From positions 248,001-312,000 of the forward strand of contig NZ_MIEU01000011.1 of assembly GCF_001968825.1 (NCBI RefSeq): a stretch of 64,000 nt of DNA, read 5' to 3'. The translations under genes and the position numbers were made by a program. Source of the DNA: Tersicoccus sp. Bi-70 (GTDB lineage: Bacteria > Actinomycetota > Actinomycetes > Actinomycetales > Micrococcaceae). The notes under the pieces are model-generated. The model saw nothing but the letters and a program-made list of their open reading frames with translations. It did not search any database and was not told where the DNA came from. Of the stretch, positions 1 to 9,145 are shown piece after piece. The stretch's first letter is position 1, and each line of letters begins with the position of its first letter.

Positions 1-148
1 TCGGGGCCGCGAGCGAGCGCAGGGAGTCGGCGTGGTGGGATGATCCGCCGGCGTGGGGCGAAGCGGGTGCGGCCGTGGCGGAGACCGGCGTCGCGAGAAC
101 GGCGCACAGTCCGAGGACGCCGGCCAGCAGGGGGCGATGTAGAGCCAT
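1..148 (-). CDS. 5' end of a secreted protein, possibly a glycoside hydrolase (truncated by window edge)
   Basis: An ATG at 148, preceded by an AGGAG ribosome binding site, opens a frame running off the left edge (49 codons seen). The first residues, MALHRPLLAG then a hydrophobic stretch ending in ATPVSATAAPA, form a classical Sec signal peptide with a likely Ala-x-Ala cleavage site near residue 27. The mature start (SHHADSLRSLAAP) resembles the start of secreted GH10 xylanases, but that is a weak impression from a few residues. A LacI operator lies about 170 bases upstream and the LacI gene follows, the usual arrangement for a sugar-induced extracellular hydrolase. Export is well supported; the enzyme class is a guess. 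Confidence 0.6.
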   Translation of the reverse strand, partial: MALHRPLLAGVLGLCAVLATPVSATAAPASPHAGGSSHHADSLRSLAAP

Positions 149-320
149 GGGAACTCCTGGGGGTTGAGTACTGCGCGAGGGGGTCTGCCGTCTACGTCCA
201 GCACGCGGCTGCGTCCGGTGAGGAGTTCTGTGCGTCATTTCCCCGGAGGCAGACGTCGCATCGGTCCTCGTGGTCCGGTTCGCCGGCCCCGATCCTGGTC
301 CCGGCGTATAGCCGGTGACT

Positions 321-342
321 AGAAAGAGAGCGCTCTCTTTCT
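321..342. promoter_or_regulatory. LacI-family operator
   Basis: A perfect 22-bp palindrome with arm AGAAAGAGAGC and its exact mirror. The core GAGCGCTC matches the centre preferred by actinobacterial LacI/CelR regulators of cellulose and xylan genes. It lies between the LacI gene (433-1518) and the secreted-protein gene (148-1), downstream of the former and upstream of the latter. A TTGACA box on the minus strand at 359-354 sits just before it, so a bound repressor would block transcription towards the secreted gene. Confidence 0.8.
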
Positions 343-432
343 GTCGAACAGTGTGTCAAGTGACTCACATCACGTCAAGAACTATTTTCCTTGTGCCGGA
401 TGAGGCGCCCGCCGCGAGCCTCGGCGCGCGGG

Positions 433-1518
433 TCAGGAGGCGGACGGCGCCGGCGGAGTCACCGAGGCGCGACGCGTGAGCTCGGGGGTGATGACGCGGC
501 TGACCGGACGCGAGTCGGGCGAGGCGAGCAACGTCAGGAGGGAGTCGACCATCATCGACCCCATCGCCTCCAGGGGCTGGCGCACCGAGGTGAGGGGCGG
601 TTCGAGGGTGCCGGCCACCACGAGGTCGTCGTAGCCGACCACGGACACGTCGCGGGGAACCTGCCTGCCGCTCGCCCGGATAGCGCGCAACGCGCCGACG
701 GCCATGAGATCCGAGGAGACGAACACCGCGTCCAGGTCGGGGACGCGGGCGAGCAGGGTGGTCATCGCCGCTTCGCCGCCCTCGACGGAGAAGTCGGCTC
801 GGGCGATCGCGTCGTCGGACAGCCCGTGCTCGCGCAGCACGTCCCGCCACCCGGCGGTGCGGTCGATCGCCACCCCGAGATCGGTGGGCCCGGCGATGTG
901 GGCGATGCGTGTCCTCCCCGCGTCCACCAGTTCCTGCGCCGCGATGCGGCCGCCGGCGTAGTTGTCCACGTCGACGTAGGAGAACAGCTCGGGGTCGTCC
1001 GGCGGCCGGCCGAGGTAGACCACCGGGAGCGGGGCCTCGCGGAGCTGGCTCGGAAGGTAGGAGCTGTGGGCCTCGAGCACCACCATCGCCCCGTCCACGT
1101 GACCGGCCTCGAGATAGCGCTGCAGGCGGTCCTCGTCATCGTCCGAGGCCGAGGCCAGCAGCATCACCAGCTGCTTCGACGCCCTGGCGATGCCCGTCAT
1201 GACCCCGCGTAGTGGCAACGCGAAGAACGACTCGCTGCTGGAGGAGCCCATGGAGGAGAGGTCGGGTTCGGTCAGGATCAGGGCCACGGAACCGGTCCTG
1301 CCCCCGGCGAGCAGACGAGCCGCGGAGTTGGGGCGATACCCTAGATCCTCCACGGCTCTGGCCACGGCGGCCGCCGCCGCGGGCTTCACCGAGGACCTGC
1401 CGTTGATGGCCCGCGACGCGGTCGCCCGCGACACGCCTGCGGCCGCGGCGACGTCCTCCAGCGTCGGCGCCGTGGCCGCGCCGGGACGCGACGGCGGCGA
1501 CACCGGGGAGGACTCCAT
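433..1518 (-). CDS. LacI-family transcriptional regulator
   Basis: A 361-residue protein of normal LacI length. An N-terminal tail of about 18 residues precedes the helix-turn-helix (about residues 19-40, including VSRATASRAING) and the hinge helix (NSAARLLAGG, about 65-73). The rest is a periplasmic-binding-protein-like effector domain with typical LacI segments (DNYAGGRIAAQELVDAGRTRIAHIAG, given here as family hallmarks around residues 180-205, and VVGYDDL near 300). It should repress carbohydrate genes and release DNA on binding a sugar. The adjacent 22-bp operator at 321-342 makes the secreted gene at 148-1 its probable target. The sugar cannot be read from sequence. Confidence 0.9.
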   Translation of the reverse strand: MESSPVSPPSRPGAATAPTLEDVAAAAGVSRATASRAINGRSSVKPAAAAAVARAVEDLGYRPNSAARLLAGGRTGSVALILTEPDLSSMGSSSSESFFALPLRGVMTGIARASKQLVMLLASASDDDEDRLQRYLEAGHVDGAMVVLEAHSSYLPSQLREAPLPVVYLGRPPDDPELFSYVDVDNYAGGRIAAQELVDAGRTRIAHIAGPTDLGVAIDRTAGWRDVLREHGLSDDAIARADFSVEGGEAAMTTLLARVPDLDAVFVSSDLMAVGALRAIRASGRQVPRDVSVVGYDDLVVAGTLEPPLTSVRQPLEAMGSMMVDSLLTLLASPDSRPVSRVITPELTRRASVTPPAPSAS

Positions 1519-1554
1519 GCCCGCATCGTAGCCCGCCGTCCACGGGCGCCCGGC

Positions 1555-2103
1555 TCAGCCGGAAGCGGCCGCCTTGCGCGCCCGGTACGCGGCCACGTTC
1601 GCCCGGTTCCCGCAGTTGCCCACATCGCAGTAGCGCTTCGACCGGTTCTTCGAGAGGTCGACCAGCACGGCGTCGCAGTCCTCGGCCGCGCACACCTTGA
1701 GCCGGTCGCGTTCGTCCGCGCGGATGACGTCGACGAGCGCCATCGCCGTCTCCACCCCCACCCGCTTCGCGAGGGGATCCGTGGCCTCGGTCGCGTGCAG
1801 GTGCCAGTCCCAGTGGTCGTGCTTGACCAGCTGCGGCAGGGCTCGCGCGTCGGCTAGCAGGGCGTTGACGGCGGCCACGAGTTCGTCCTCGGTCATGGTC
1901 CACAGCTCGCGCACCCGGTGCCGCAGAACGAGCACCTCGTCCAGTTCGGCCTCGTCGCCGACGCGCACGCCCGAGTACTGCTCGCGGTCCAGGAAGGCGT
2001 CCAGATCCGCGGGCGTCCGCATCGGGTCACCGCCCTCGACGGTGGTGTTGACGAGGCGTGCAGCGGAGAGCAGCGACATCTCCGTGTCATGGGCAAAGAT
2101 CAT
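1555..2103 (-). CDS. CGNR zinc-finger protein (ABATE domain)
   Basis: A 182-residue protein. The N-terminal two thirds is an ABATE-type domain. The C-terminus carries four zinc-ligand cysteines (C138, C143, C159, C164) and the signature CGNR at 164-167 followed by the basic tail RANVAAYRARK. CGNR proteins are small actinobacterial and proteobacterial DNA-binding proteins of poorly known targets. It is divergent from the EamA exporter at 2185 with about 80 bases between them, an arrangement seen repeatedly for CGNR/EamA pairs, which suggests it controls that exporter. Confidence 0.85.
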   Translation of the reverse strand: MIFAHDTEMSLLSAARLVNTTVEGGDPMRTPADLDAFLDREQYSGVRVGDEAELDEVLVLRHRVRELWTMTEDELVAAVNALLADARALPQLVKHDHWDWHLHATEATDPLAKRVGVETAMALVDVIRADERDRLKVCAAEDCDAVLVDLSKNRSKRYCDVGNCGNRANVAAYRARKAAASG

Positions 2104-2184
2104 CTTGACTCCTGACGTCGCCCGGTTCTACTGTCACGAGTGTAACCAGTTTCGCTCATGACAGTCCCTGGATGGAGGTGTGCC

Positions 2185-3183
2185 GTGACGCCCACGCGAC
2201 CCCTGGCCGCCGGTCTGACCGCCGCTCTCGTCTCCGCCGCGGTGTTCGCCACCTCCGGCAGCTTCGCCAAGGCACTGCTGGACGCGGGCTGGACCCCGGG
2301 CGCTGCCGTGACCGTCCGCATCACCGGGGCCGCGCTCGTGCTCGCCGGCCCGGCCATCGTCATGCTGCGCGGCCGGTGGGGCGTGCTGCGGCGGTTCGGC
2401 TCGATGATCACCGTCTACGGGCTGATCGCGATCGCCGGCTGCCAGCTCTGCTACTTCAACGCCGTGCAGTACATCTCGCCCGGTATCGCCCTGCTGCTCG
2501 AGTACCTCGCGCCCATCATGATCGTGGGGCTGGTGTGGGTGCGCACCCGGATCCGGCCCGGCGCCCTGACGCTCGCCGGCTGCGGGTTCGCCATCGTCGG
2601 CCTGCTGCTCGTCATCGACGTCTTCGCCGGCGTGGCCCTGCACCCGATCGGCATCCTGTGGGGCGTCGGGGCGGCCGTGTGCCTGGCGGTGTTCTTCGTG
2701 CTCGCGGCCCGTTCGTCCGAGGACCTGCCGCCGCTCGTGATGGCGACCGCGTCGATGGTCGTGGCGGCCGTGGTCCTCATCCTCTGCACGGTGACCGGCG
2801 TGCTGCCCGCCCGGTTCGCCTTCACCGACGTCGTCCTCGCCGGGGCCCGGGTCTCCTGGCTGGTGCCGGTGATCGGCGTCATCCTGATCTCGACGGCGGC
2901 CGCCTACGTCACCGGCATCATCGCGACCCGCGCGCTCGGTTCGACGATGGCCTCGTTCGTCGGCCTGACCGAGGTGATGTTCTCGATCCTCTTCGCGTGG
3001 TTGCTGGTCGGAGCCCGTCCGATGCCGGTCCAGCTGGCCGGTGGCGCCCTGATCATCGTCGGCCTCGTGCTGGTGCGGGTGCAGGAGGCGCGCACCGGGA
3101 CCGACCGGCAGCCCCCGCTCACCGACGTCGACCTCGCCGATCCGACGACGGGCACGCTCCCGGTGGTGCGTCAGTCCCGCTGA
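2185..3183 (+). CDS. EamA/DMT-family permease
   Basis: A 332-residue membrane protein with about ten hydrophobic helices in two repeated EamA halves (roughly residues 8-140 and 150-295), as in drug/metabolite exporters. I chose the GTG at 2185 because GGAGG ends 6 bases before it; an upstream in-frame ATG at 2158 has no such site. The C-terminus beyond residue 295 is a short soluble tail. The substrate is not evident; family members export amino acids, metabolites or small drugs. Divergent from the CGNR regulator. Confidence 0.85.
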   Translation: MTPTRPLAAGLTAALVSAAVFATSGSFAKALLDAGWTPGAAVTVRITGAALVLAGPAIVMLRGRWGVLRRFGSMITVYGLIAIAGCQLCYFNAVQYISPGIALLLEYLAPIMIVGLVWVRTRIRPGALTLAGCGFAIVGLLLVIDVFAGVALHPIGILWGVGAAVCLAVFFVLAARSSEDLPPLVMATASMVVAAVVLILCTVTGVLPARFAFTDVVLAGARVSWLVPVIGVILISTAAAYVTGIIATRALGSTMASFVGLTEVMFSILFAWLLVGARPMPVQLAGGALIIVGLVLVRVQEARTGTDRQPPLTDVDLADPTTGTLPVVRQSR

Positions 3184-3210
3184 GGCGGCCTCCCGAGGGG
3201 CACCAGCGGC

Positions 3211-5544
3211 TCAGCCGCCGGGTGTGAACCGCCGCAGCCGCAGGCTGTTGAGCACCACGAACACCGAGCTGAACGCCATGGCGGCGCCGGCGATCATCGG
3301 GTTCAGCAGACCCAGCGCGGCCACCGGGATGGCGAGCACGTTGTAGGCGAAGGCCCAGAAGAGGTTGGACCGGATGGTGCCCAGCGTGCGGCGGGAGAGC
3401 TCGACGGCGTCCGCTACCTGACCGAGATGGTGGCCCATCAGCGTGATGTCCGCCGCGTCGATGGCCACGTCGGTGCCGGTGCCCATGGCGAGGCCGAGGT
3501 CGGCCTGGGCGAGGGCTGCCGCATCGTTGACGCCGTCCCCGGCCATCGCCACGGTGGCGCCCCCGGCCTGCAGGCGTTCGACGACGGCGACCTTCTCGGC
3601 CGGCGTGACCCCGGCGTGGACCCGTTCGGCGTCGATGCCGACCTGCTCGGCCACGTACCGCGCGGAATGGACGTTGTCCCCGGTCAGCAGCACCGGCGTG
3701 AGCCCGAGCGTCCGCAGCCGCGCGATCGCGTCCGCCGCACCCGGCTTGACCGCGTCCCGCAGGGTGATGACGCCGGCGACCTGCCCGTCGACGGCGACGA
3801 GGACGGCGGTGGCGCCGTCGCTCTCGGCGTCGGCCAGGCAGCGACGCGTCCGCGCGTCGACGTCCACCCCGCTCGCGCCGAGCCACTCCTCACGTCCGAC
3901 GACCACCATGTGCCCGGCCCCGCCCTGCTCGGAGAACGGCTCGAGGACCAGGCCGCGCACACCGCCGCCCGGCGCGGACGCGAAGTGCTCCACCGGGGCC
4001 GGGGAGGGCTGCGTGCCGGCGACGGCCCGGGCGATCGGGTGCTCGCTGGCGTGCTCGACGGCCGCGGCGAGCCGCAGCAGGCGCGCGTCGTCGTGGTCGA
4101 CCGTGTCGAAGGCCGTGACCTGCTCGACGGTGAGCCGGCCGGTGGTCACGGTGCCCGTCTTGTCCAGGACGATCGTGTCCGCACGGCGGGTGTCCTCCAG
4201 GACGGCGGGTCCCTTGATCAGGATGCCGAGCTGCGCACCACGGCCGGTGCCGGTCAGCAGGGCCGTGGGCGTCGCGAGCCCCAGCGCGCACGGGCAGGCG
4301 ATCACGAGCACGGAGACGGCCGCGGTGAGCGCCGCGGTGACGTCCCCGGTCGTCAGCAGCCACCCGGCGGCGGTGACGACGGTGATGACGAGGACGATCG
4401 GGACGAACACGGCCGAGACCCGGTCCGCGAGCCGGGCGATGGGGGCCTTGCCGCTCTGCGCGTCGCTGACCAGCCGGCCCATCTGGGCGAGGGCGGTGTC
4501 GGCGCCGACGGCGGTGGCGCGAACCAGCAGCCGGCCGCTCGTGTTCACGGTCGCGCCGGTCACCTGGTCGCCGTCGGTCACCTCGACGGGCACCGGTTCG
4601 CCGGTGATCAGGGACGTGTCGACCGCGCTGGCGCCGTGCACGACGACGCCGTCGGTGGCGATCTTCTCTCCCGGCCGGACGACGAACGCGTCACCGATCC
4701 GCAGCTGTGCGACGGGGACGGGGACCTCGACGATGTGGCCGTCGGCGCCGCGCCGCAGCACCGAGGCGTTCCGGGCGCCGAGGTCGAGCAGCCGGCGCAG
4801 GGCCTCGCCGCTGCGGGCCTTCGCCCGCGCCTCGGCGAATCGGCCGACCAGCAGGAAGCTGGTGACGACGGCGGCGGTGTCGAAGTAGAGGGGCGCGTGG
4901 CCCTCGTGGCCGGGATGCGCCGTCAGGTCGGGCTGGACGAGCAGCTGGACCAGGGAGAACAGCCAGGCCACGGCGACGCCGAGGGAGACCAGGGTGTCCA
5001 TGGTGCTGGCCCCGTGCCGGGCGTTGATCGCGGCCGCGCGGTGGAACGGCCACGCGGACCAGGTGACGACCGGCGCGGAGAGGACGGCGACCGCCCAGCC
5101 CCAGTGCGGGAACTGCAGGGCGGGCAGCATCGAGACGAGGAACACCGGCACGGTGAGGACGAGCGCGGTGATCATCCGCGGCCGCAGCAGCGCCGCGGCG
5201 TCCGGCCGTGCGCTCGGTTCGACGTCGGCGTCGGTCCCCGGCGCGGTGACGGTCGACCCGGTCTGCCCGGCGTCCTGACCGGTCGGCGTGGCATCGATGG
5301 TGTCCGTCGAGGCGCCGCCCACCGGCCGCGCGAGGCGGGCGCCGTAGCCCGTCGCCCGGACGGTCTCGAGCAGCTGGTCGTCGCTGACGTCGACCGGGGC
5401 GGTGACGCGAGCGGACTCGAGCGGGAGGTTGACGACCGCGTCCACGCCCTCGATCCGCTTGAGCTTGCGCTCCACGCGGTTGACGCACGAGGCGCACGTC
5501 ATCCCCTCGATCGCCAGATCCACCACGCGGGTGTCGCTGCTCAT
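3211..5544 (-). CDS. copA: Copper(I)-exporting P1B-type ATPase
   Basis: A 777-residue inner-membrane ATPase pumping Cu(I) out of the cytoplasm. An N-terminal heavy-metal domain has GMTCASC at residues 14-20. Membrane helices follow, with the ion-binding CPC motif at about 417-419, the phosphorylation motif DKTGT at about 461-465, a conserved HP (SEHPIARA) and the hinge GDGVND about 110 residues from the end. The last helices carry the Cu(I)-type YN and MxxSS...NSLRL signatures, so copper or silver is favoured over zinc. A His-rich loop (HPGHEGHAP) lies between early helices. I chose the ATG at 5544 because the first 15 residues of the longer frame are not family-like. It ends a copper operon with DUF305 and CopZ genes. 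Confidence 0.95.
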   Translation of the reverse strand: MSSDTRVVDLAIEGMTCASCVNRVERKLKRIEGVDAVVNLPLESARVTAPVDVSDDQLLETVRATGYGARLARPVGGASTDTIDATPTGQDAGQTGSTVTAPGTDADVEPSARPDAAALLRPRMITALVLTVPVFLVSMLPALQFPHWGWAVAVLSAPVVTWSAWPFHRAAAINARHGASTMDTLVSLGVAVAWLFSLVQLLVQPDLTAHPGHEGHAPLYFDTAAVVTSFLLVGRFAEARAKARSGEALRRLLDLGARNASVLRRGADGHIVEVPVPVAQLRIGDAFVVRPGEKIATDGVVVHGASAVDTSLITGEPVPVEVTDGDQVTGATVNTSGRLLVRATAVGADTALAQMGRLVSDAQSGKAPIARLADRVSAVFVPIVLVITVVTAAGWLLTTGDVTAALTAAVSVLVIACPCALGLATPTALLTGTGRGAQLGILIKGPAVLEDTRRADTIVLDKTGTVTTGRLTVEQVTAFDTVDHDDARLLRLAAAVEHASEHPIARAVAGTQPSPAPVEHFASAPGGGVRGLVLEPFSEQGGAGHMVVVGREEWLGASGVDVDARTRRCLADAESDGATAVLVAVDGQVAGVITLRDAVKPGAADAIARLRTLGLTPVLLTGDNVHSARYVAEQVGIDAERVHAGVTPAEKVAVVERLQAGGATVAMAGDGVNDAAALAQADLGLAMGTGTDVAIDAADITLMGHHLGQVADAVELSRRTLGTIRSNLFWAFAYNVLAIPVAALGLLNPMIAGAAMAFSSVFVVLNSLRLRRFTPGG

Positions 5545-5615
5545 GACCCGTCCTGCCCCTTCTGCCGGTCGCGTCGCGCCGGCGTCCAACCCTGTGCTGT
5601 CGTCGTCGGGCGGTG

Positions 5616-5849
5616 TCAGTCGGCGTCGTCGCCGAGCATCACGTACCCGGCCTCGGCGACGGCCTCACTGATGGCGCTCTCGCTGACCGGGCCCGTCGTC
5701 GTCAGCCGGGCGGTGGAGATCCCGCCATTGACCAGATTCACCGTGACGTGCTCGACGCCGTCGAGCGCGCTCAGTTCCTCGGACACGGCGTTGACGCAGT
5801 GACCGCAGGTCATGCCGGAGATCTTGACGGTCGTGTTCGTGGTGGTCAT
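5616..5849 (-). CDS. copZ: Copper chaperone (HMA domain)
   Basis: A 77-residue single heavy-metal-associated domain with the metal-binding loop GMTCGHC, which should carry Cu(I) to the CopA ATPase encoded 71 bases downstream. The ATG at 5849 has an AGGA ribosome binding site; a longer frame from 5900 would overlap the promoter-proximal gene needlessly. It belongs to the DUF305-copZ-copA operon behind the CsoR-type operator. Confidence 0.93.
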   Translation of the reverse strand: MTTTNTTVKISGMTCGHCVNAVSEELSALDGVEHVTVNLVNGGISTARLTTTGPVSESAISEAVAEAGYVMLGDDAD

Positions 5850-5896
5850 GGGTTCCTCGTTCTCGGTCGTTGCGTGGCCGCTCGTCGATGGGCTGC

Positions 5897-6598
5897 TCAC
5901 GATGCCTGCTGCAGCGCCTTCATCTCGGTGATCTCGGCGCTCTGACTGGTGATGACGCGCTGTGCGAGCGCGACCGCCTCTCGATTCTGCCCCGAGGTGA
6001 CCTGGTCCTTCGCCATCGCGACCGCGCCCTCGTGGTGCCCGATCATCTGCGTCAGGAACAGGGTGCCGGCCGTGGCGCCGTCGGCGTCGCGCAGGGCCGT
6101 CACGTCGGCGGCCGAGACCATCCCGCTCATGCCGTGGTCCATGCTCGCCGTCGTCGGGGCGTTCCAGGCGCTCAACCAGCTCGTCATCGTGGCGATCTCG
6201 GGCGTCTGGGCGGCCTTGATCCGCTTTGCGAGGGCGGTGATCTCCGCCTTCATCCCGGTCTTGGCGAGCACGATGTCGCTCAGCTGTACGGCCTGCTCGT
6301 GGTGGGGGAGCATCATCTGCGCGAACATGACGTCCGCATTGTTGTGCGCGTCCGCCGCCGCTGCCGATCCCGTGCCGGACGGGCTCGGGGTGGCGGAGCT
6401 GGTCATCCCGGACATCTGATGGCCGCTGTGGTCGCCGGTCGACGTCGCACCGCCGGCACAGCCGGTCATCAGGACCGTGGCAGCGATGGCGAGGCCGAGG
6501 GCGGCAGGACCGCGGCGGCGTCGCCGCGTCGTGCGGACGGCTGCCCGCGCGGTCTCGTGGTGTGTCGCGTCGGCTCGGGTCGTCGTCAGGGGTGTCAT
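5897..6598 (-). CDS. DUF305 lipoprotein, copper-associated
   Basis: A roughly 233-residue exported protein. A basic N-terminus (TTRRRRRG) leads to a hydrophobic stretch ending in the lipobox LMTGC, so it is probably lipid-anchored outside the membrane. Two DUF305 repeats follow, each with the ferritin-like helix motif HHE (MMLPHHEQAV and QMIGHHEGAV), plus Met/His-rich stretches (HSGHQMSGM, MDHGMSGM) of the type that bind copper. First gene of the copper operon. Two in-frame ATGs exist (6604 and 6598). With the predicted -10 at 6613-6608, transcription would start near 6600, making a leaderless message from 6598 likely. Confidence 0.85.
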   Translation of the reverse strand: MTPLTTTRADATHHETARAAVRTTRRRRRGPAALGLAIAATVLMTGCAGGATSTGDHSGHQMSGMTSSATPSPSGTGSAAAADAHNNADVMFAQMMLPHHEQAVQLSDIVLAKTGMKAEITALAKRIKAAQTPEIATMTSWLSAWNAPTTASMDHGMSGMVSAADVTALRDADGATAGTLFLTQMIGHHEGAVAMAKDQVTSGQNREAVALAQRVITSQSAEITEMKALQQAS

Positions 6599-6607
6599 CG
6601 TCATCCG

Positions 6608-6636
6608 ACTATACCCCCATGGGGTATCAGCGACAA
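6608..6636 (-). promoter_or_regulatory. Copper-responsive promoter with CsoR-type operator
   Basis: On the minus strand, TTGTCG (6636-6631) and TATAGT (6613-6608) are spaced by 17 bases, a good sigma-70-type promoter. The palindrome ATACCCC-CAT-GGGGTAT fills the spacer at 6611-6627. This GC-tract palindrome flanked by ATA/TAT is the known operator form of CsoR copper sensors. A repressor there would block polymerase until copper releases it. No csoR gene is in the window. Confidence 0.85.
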
Positions 6637-6647
6637 GGCGCGGAACG

Positions 6648-6685
6648 CCGTCGGCCGCCACGGACGTTCCCGTGGCGGCCGACGG
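6648..6685 (-). terminator. Hairpin terminator after trxB
   Basis: A perfect stem with arm CCGTCGGCCGCCACGG (16 bp) and a 6-base loop lies just past the trxB stop and before the copper promoter. No U-tract follows, as is common in very GC-rich actinobacteria. It probably stops trxB transcripts from reading into the copper operon. Confidence 0.75.
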
Positions 6686-6709
6686 TCGACCGGCGATGTA
6701 CGACGGGGC

Positions 6710-7681
6710 TCAGCCCTCGGCGGCGACGGCCGTGGCCATCGCGTCCGCGTCCTCGAGCGCGGCGAGGTACCGCTCGGCGTCCAGCGCCGCGGAGCAACCG
6801 GAGCCGGCCGCGGTGATCGCCTGGCGGTACCGGTGGTCCACGGCGTCGCCGCAGGCGAAGACGCCGGAGAGGTTCGTCATGGTGGTGGGGGAGTTGACGA
6901 CGATGTAGCCCTCATCGTCCAGGTCCACCTGGCCCTTGACCAGCTCGGTGCGCGGGTCGTGGCCGATGGCGACGAAGATGCCAGTGGCGCCGTGCTCGCG
7001 CTCCTCACCGGTGACCGTGTCGCGCAGGGTCACGCCGGAGACCTTGCCGTTCTCGCCGCCGTGGATCGCGGTGATCTGGCTGTTCCAGGCGAAGCTGATC
7101 TTCTCGTTGTCCTTGGCGCGCTGGGCCATGATCTTCGAGGCCCGCAGCTGGTCGCGGCGCACGACGATGGTGACCGACTTGCCGAAGCGGGTGAGGAAGG
7201 TGGCCTCCTCCATGGCGGAGTCACCGCCGCCGACCACGATGATGTCCTGGTCGCGGAAGAAGAACCCGTCGCAGGTGGCGCACCACGAGACGCCGTGCCC
7301 GGAGTAACGCTGCTCCTCGGGCAGGCCGAGCTCCTTGTAGGCGGAGCCCGTGGCGAGGATGACGGCGGGGGCCTCGAAGGTCTCGCCGTCGCCGGTGGTG
7401 ACAGTCTTCAGGTGCCCGTGCAGGTCGACGGAGGTGACGTCCTCGAAGAGGATCCGCGCGCCGAACCGTTCGGCCTGCTCCTGCAGGTTCTGCATCAGGT
7501 CCGGGCCCTGCACACCGGTGGGGAAGCCGGGGAAGTTCTCGACCTCCGTGGTGTTCATCAGGGCGCCGCCGCTGGTCACGGAGCCGGCCAGCACGACGGG
7601 GTTCAGTCCGGCGCGGGCGGCGTAGATGGCGGCGGTGTACCCGGCGGGGCCGGATCCGACGATGATGATCTGCTCAGTCAC
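6710..7681 (-). CDS. trxB: Thioredoxin-disulfide reductase
   Basis: A 323-residue FAD/NADPH flavoenzyme that reduces thioredoxin in the cytoplasm. FAD motif GSGPAGYTA at residues 9-17, redox-active CATC at 134-137, NADPH motif [10 protein letters not shown] from about 151, and the C-terminal FAD motif GVFACGD. The GTG at 7681 is preceded by AGGAGA and gives the usual family length; an upstream extension is not family-like. No trxA is adjacent, but a thioredoxin gene lies at 63553-63930 in the persulfide cluster. Confidence 0.95.
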   Translation of the reverse strand: MTEQIIIVGSGPAGYTAAIYAARAGLNPVVLAGSVTSGGALMNTTEVENFPGFPTGVQGPDLMQNLQEQAERFGARILFEDVTSVDLHGHLKTVTTGDGETFEAPAVILATGSAYKELGLPEEQRYSGHGVSWCATCDGFFFRDQDIIVVGGGDSAMEEATFLTRFGKSVTIVVRRDQLRASKIMAQRAKDNEKISFAWNSQITAIHGGENGKVSGVTLRDTVTGEEREHGATGIFVAIGHDPRTELVKGQVDLDDEGYIVVNSPTTMTNLSGVFACGDAVDHRYRQAITAAGSGCSAALDAERYLAALEDADAMATAVAAEG

Positions 7682-7838
7682 TGCTGCTTCTCTCCTGTGG
7701 CGGTGCGGTCGAGGCTGCCCATGGAACGCCACGGGCCCGTGCGGCATTCCCACGATACCGGGGCCTGACGCCGTCAGTCCGGTCCGATCGCCGACTTCCC
7801 GCTGGTCGGCGGACGTCGTCGCATGTCAGGATGCGGGC

Positions 7839-8501
7839 ATGACATCGGGGGATGTGACGGGCGGGGATGAGGCCGGCCCGGGGGCCGGTTCGGGGATCGA
7901 CGACGACGCGCGCCGGTGGGCGCAGGCGGAGCAGCGGGCGGCCGGCGTCGTGGTGCCGGACGAGTGGCCGGTGCTGCGGCGGTTCCTGCTGGTGGAGCTG
8001 CCGGTCGTGCTGGTGGTGTGCGTGGGGCTCGGCGCGGTGGGGGCGGCGATCTGGGGCGAGTGGCGGGGGTGGATCGGGATCGCGATCGTGGTCGCGGGCG
8101 CCGTCGCGATGATCATCGGCGTGGTGCACGTGGTTCGACGACACTCGAGTCCGCCCGGCATCACCTACTCCCTGACCAAGGATCAGCGGAGACTGAACCA
8201 TCGTCAGGTGATGGGCCGCGAGCCCGCAGATGCCGGTCACCTCGGTGTCCTGAGGCTGACCGCTGGTGCACTGCGTCTCGGTGTGATGCGCATGTTGTAC
8301 ACCCTCATCGGGCTCGAGGTGATGACGCTCGGCAACGTCGTGCTCAACACCGACCGCGGGGGATGGTCGCTGGTCTTCTACATCGCGATGAGCGTCGCGC
8401 TTCCCCTTTTGCTGCTGATGCCGATCCACCAGATCCGCCGGGCGACCGCGTTCCTGCGCCGCTACCCCGAGCCGTCGTCAGCCTCAGCCGAGGCATCATG
8501 A
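7839..8501 (+). CDS. Membrane protein of unknown function, paralog 1 of 3
   Basis: A 220-residue protein of no family I recognise. A soluble acidic N-terminus leads to a conserved segment RRWAQAEQRAAGVVVPDEWP, then two hydrophobic helices (about residues 48-95), a cytoplasmic-looking middle with QRRLNHRQVMGR, two more helices (about 160-205) and a terminal RRATAFLRRYPE. It is the first of three tandem paralogs with the same plan, the next two overlapping by 4 bases. Its first 120 coding bases after codon 24 are nearly identical to those of paralog 2, pointing to recent duplication or gene conversion. Function unknown. Confidence 0.8.
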   Translation: MTSGDVTGGDEAGPGAGSGIDDDARRWAQAEQRAAGVVVPDEWPVLRRFLLVELPVVLVVCVGLGAVGAAIWGEWRGWIGIAIVVAGAVAMIIGVVHVVRRHSSPPGITYSLTKDQRRLNHRQVMGREPADAGHLGVLRLTAGALRLGVMRMLYTLIGLEVMTLGNVVLNTDRGGWSLVFYIAMSVALPLLLLMPIHQIRRATAFLRRYPEPSSASAEAS

Positions 8502-9145
8502 TGAGCGACTGGTGGGAGCACACCTTCGAGAACGGTTTCGATGACGCCAGCCGGTGGGCGCAGGCGGAGGAGCGCGCGGCCGGCGTCGTGGTGCGGGACG
8601 AGTGGCCGGTGCTGCGGCGGATCCTGCTGGTGGAGCTGCCGGTCGTGCTGGTGGTGTGCGTGGTTCTCGCCGTGACGGGTGCCGCCGTCTGGGGCGAGTG
8701 GCACGAATGGTTGGGCAACGCCGTCGTGGTGACCGGCTTGTGGTGCCTGTTCCGCCGACTGCCGCAGCTCCTCCGTCGAGATCCGCACCCGTTGAACGGC
8801 CCGCGGTCCTCGGCTCTCACTCGTCAGCAGCACAGTGAGCTGCAACGGCAGATCAGCGGTCGCGCGCCCGTCGCCACTGATCATCTCGAGGTCACTCGGC
8901 TCGTCGCTCGCCGTGAGCGGCGGGATCTGATGCGCGGCCTGCCTACCTTCATCGGACTCGAACTGGTGGTGGGGAACACCGTCGCGGGCTCGCACCGCGG
9001 GTGGCCCTTCCTCCTCGCTGTGCTGGGGATGGCGCTCGGCGTCGTCTTCCTCGCTGCCTCCCTCCACCGGATCCGCCGGACGGGCGCCTTCCTGCGGGCG
9101 CACCCCGAGTCCGCGCCGATGGCGTCGGAAGCGCCGCCGTCGTGA
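8498..9145 (+). CDS. Membrane protein of unknown function, paralog 2 of 3
   Basis: A 215-residue paralog of the preceding gene, starting at an ATG overlapping its stop (ATGA at 8498-8501). It keeps the block SRWAQAEERAAGVVVRDEWP, two helices, a central QxxxxxQISGR segment (the counterpart of QRRLNHRQVMGR) and a second helix pair followed by RRTGAFLRAHPE. Translation is probably coupled to paralog 1. No catalytic motif is visible; the conserved central Q/R segment and the terminal FLRR/AHPE are the best-kept parts. Confidence 0.8.
   Translation: MMSDWWEHTFENGFDDASRWAQAEERAAGVVVRDEWPVLRRILLVELPVVLVVCVVLAVTGAAVWGEWHEWLGNAVVVTGLWCLFRRLPQLLRRDPHPLNGPRSSALTRQQHSELQRQISGRAPVATDHLEVTRLVARRERRDLMRGLPTFIGLELVVGNTVAGSHRGWPFLLAVLGMALGVVFLAASLHRIRRTGAFLRAHPESAPMASEAPPS

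Noticed and set aside
3427-5802. A long plus-strand frame opposite copA
   Set aside because: It is the antisense shadow of the copper ATPase. Its product is Arg/Gly/Asp-rich low complexity, typical of the reverse frame in very GC-rich coding DNA, and it crosses the copA-copZ junction.
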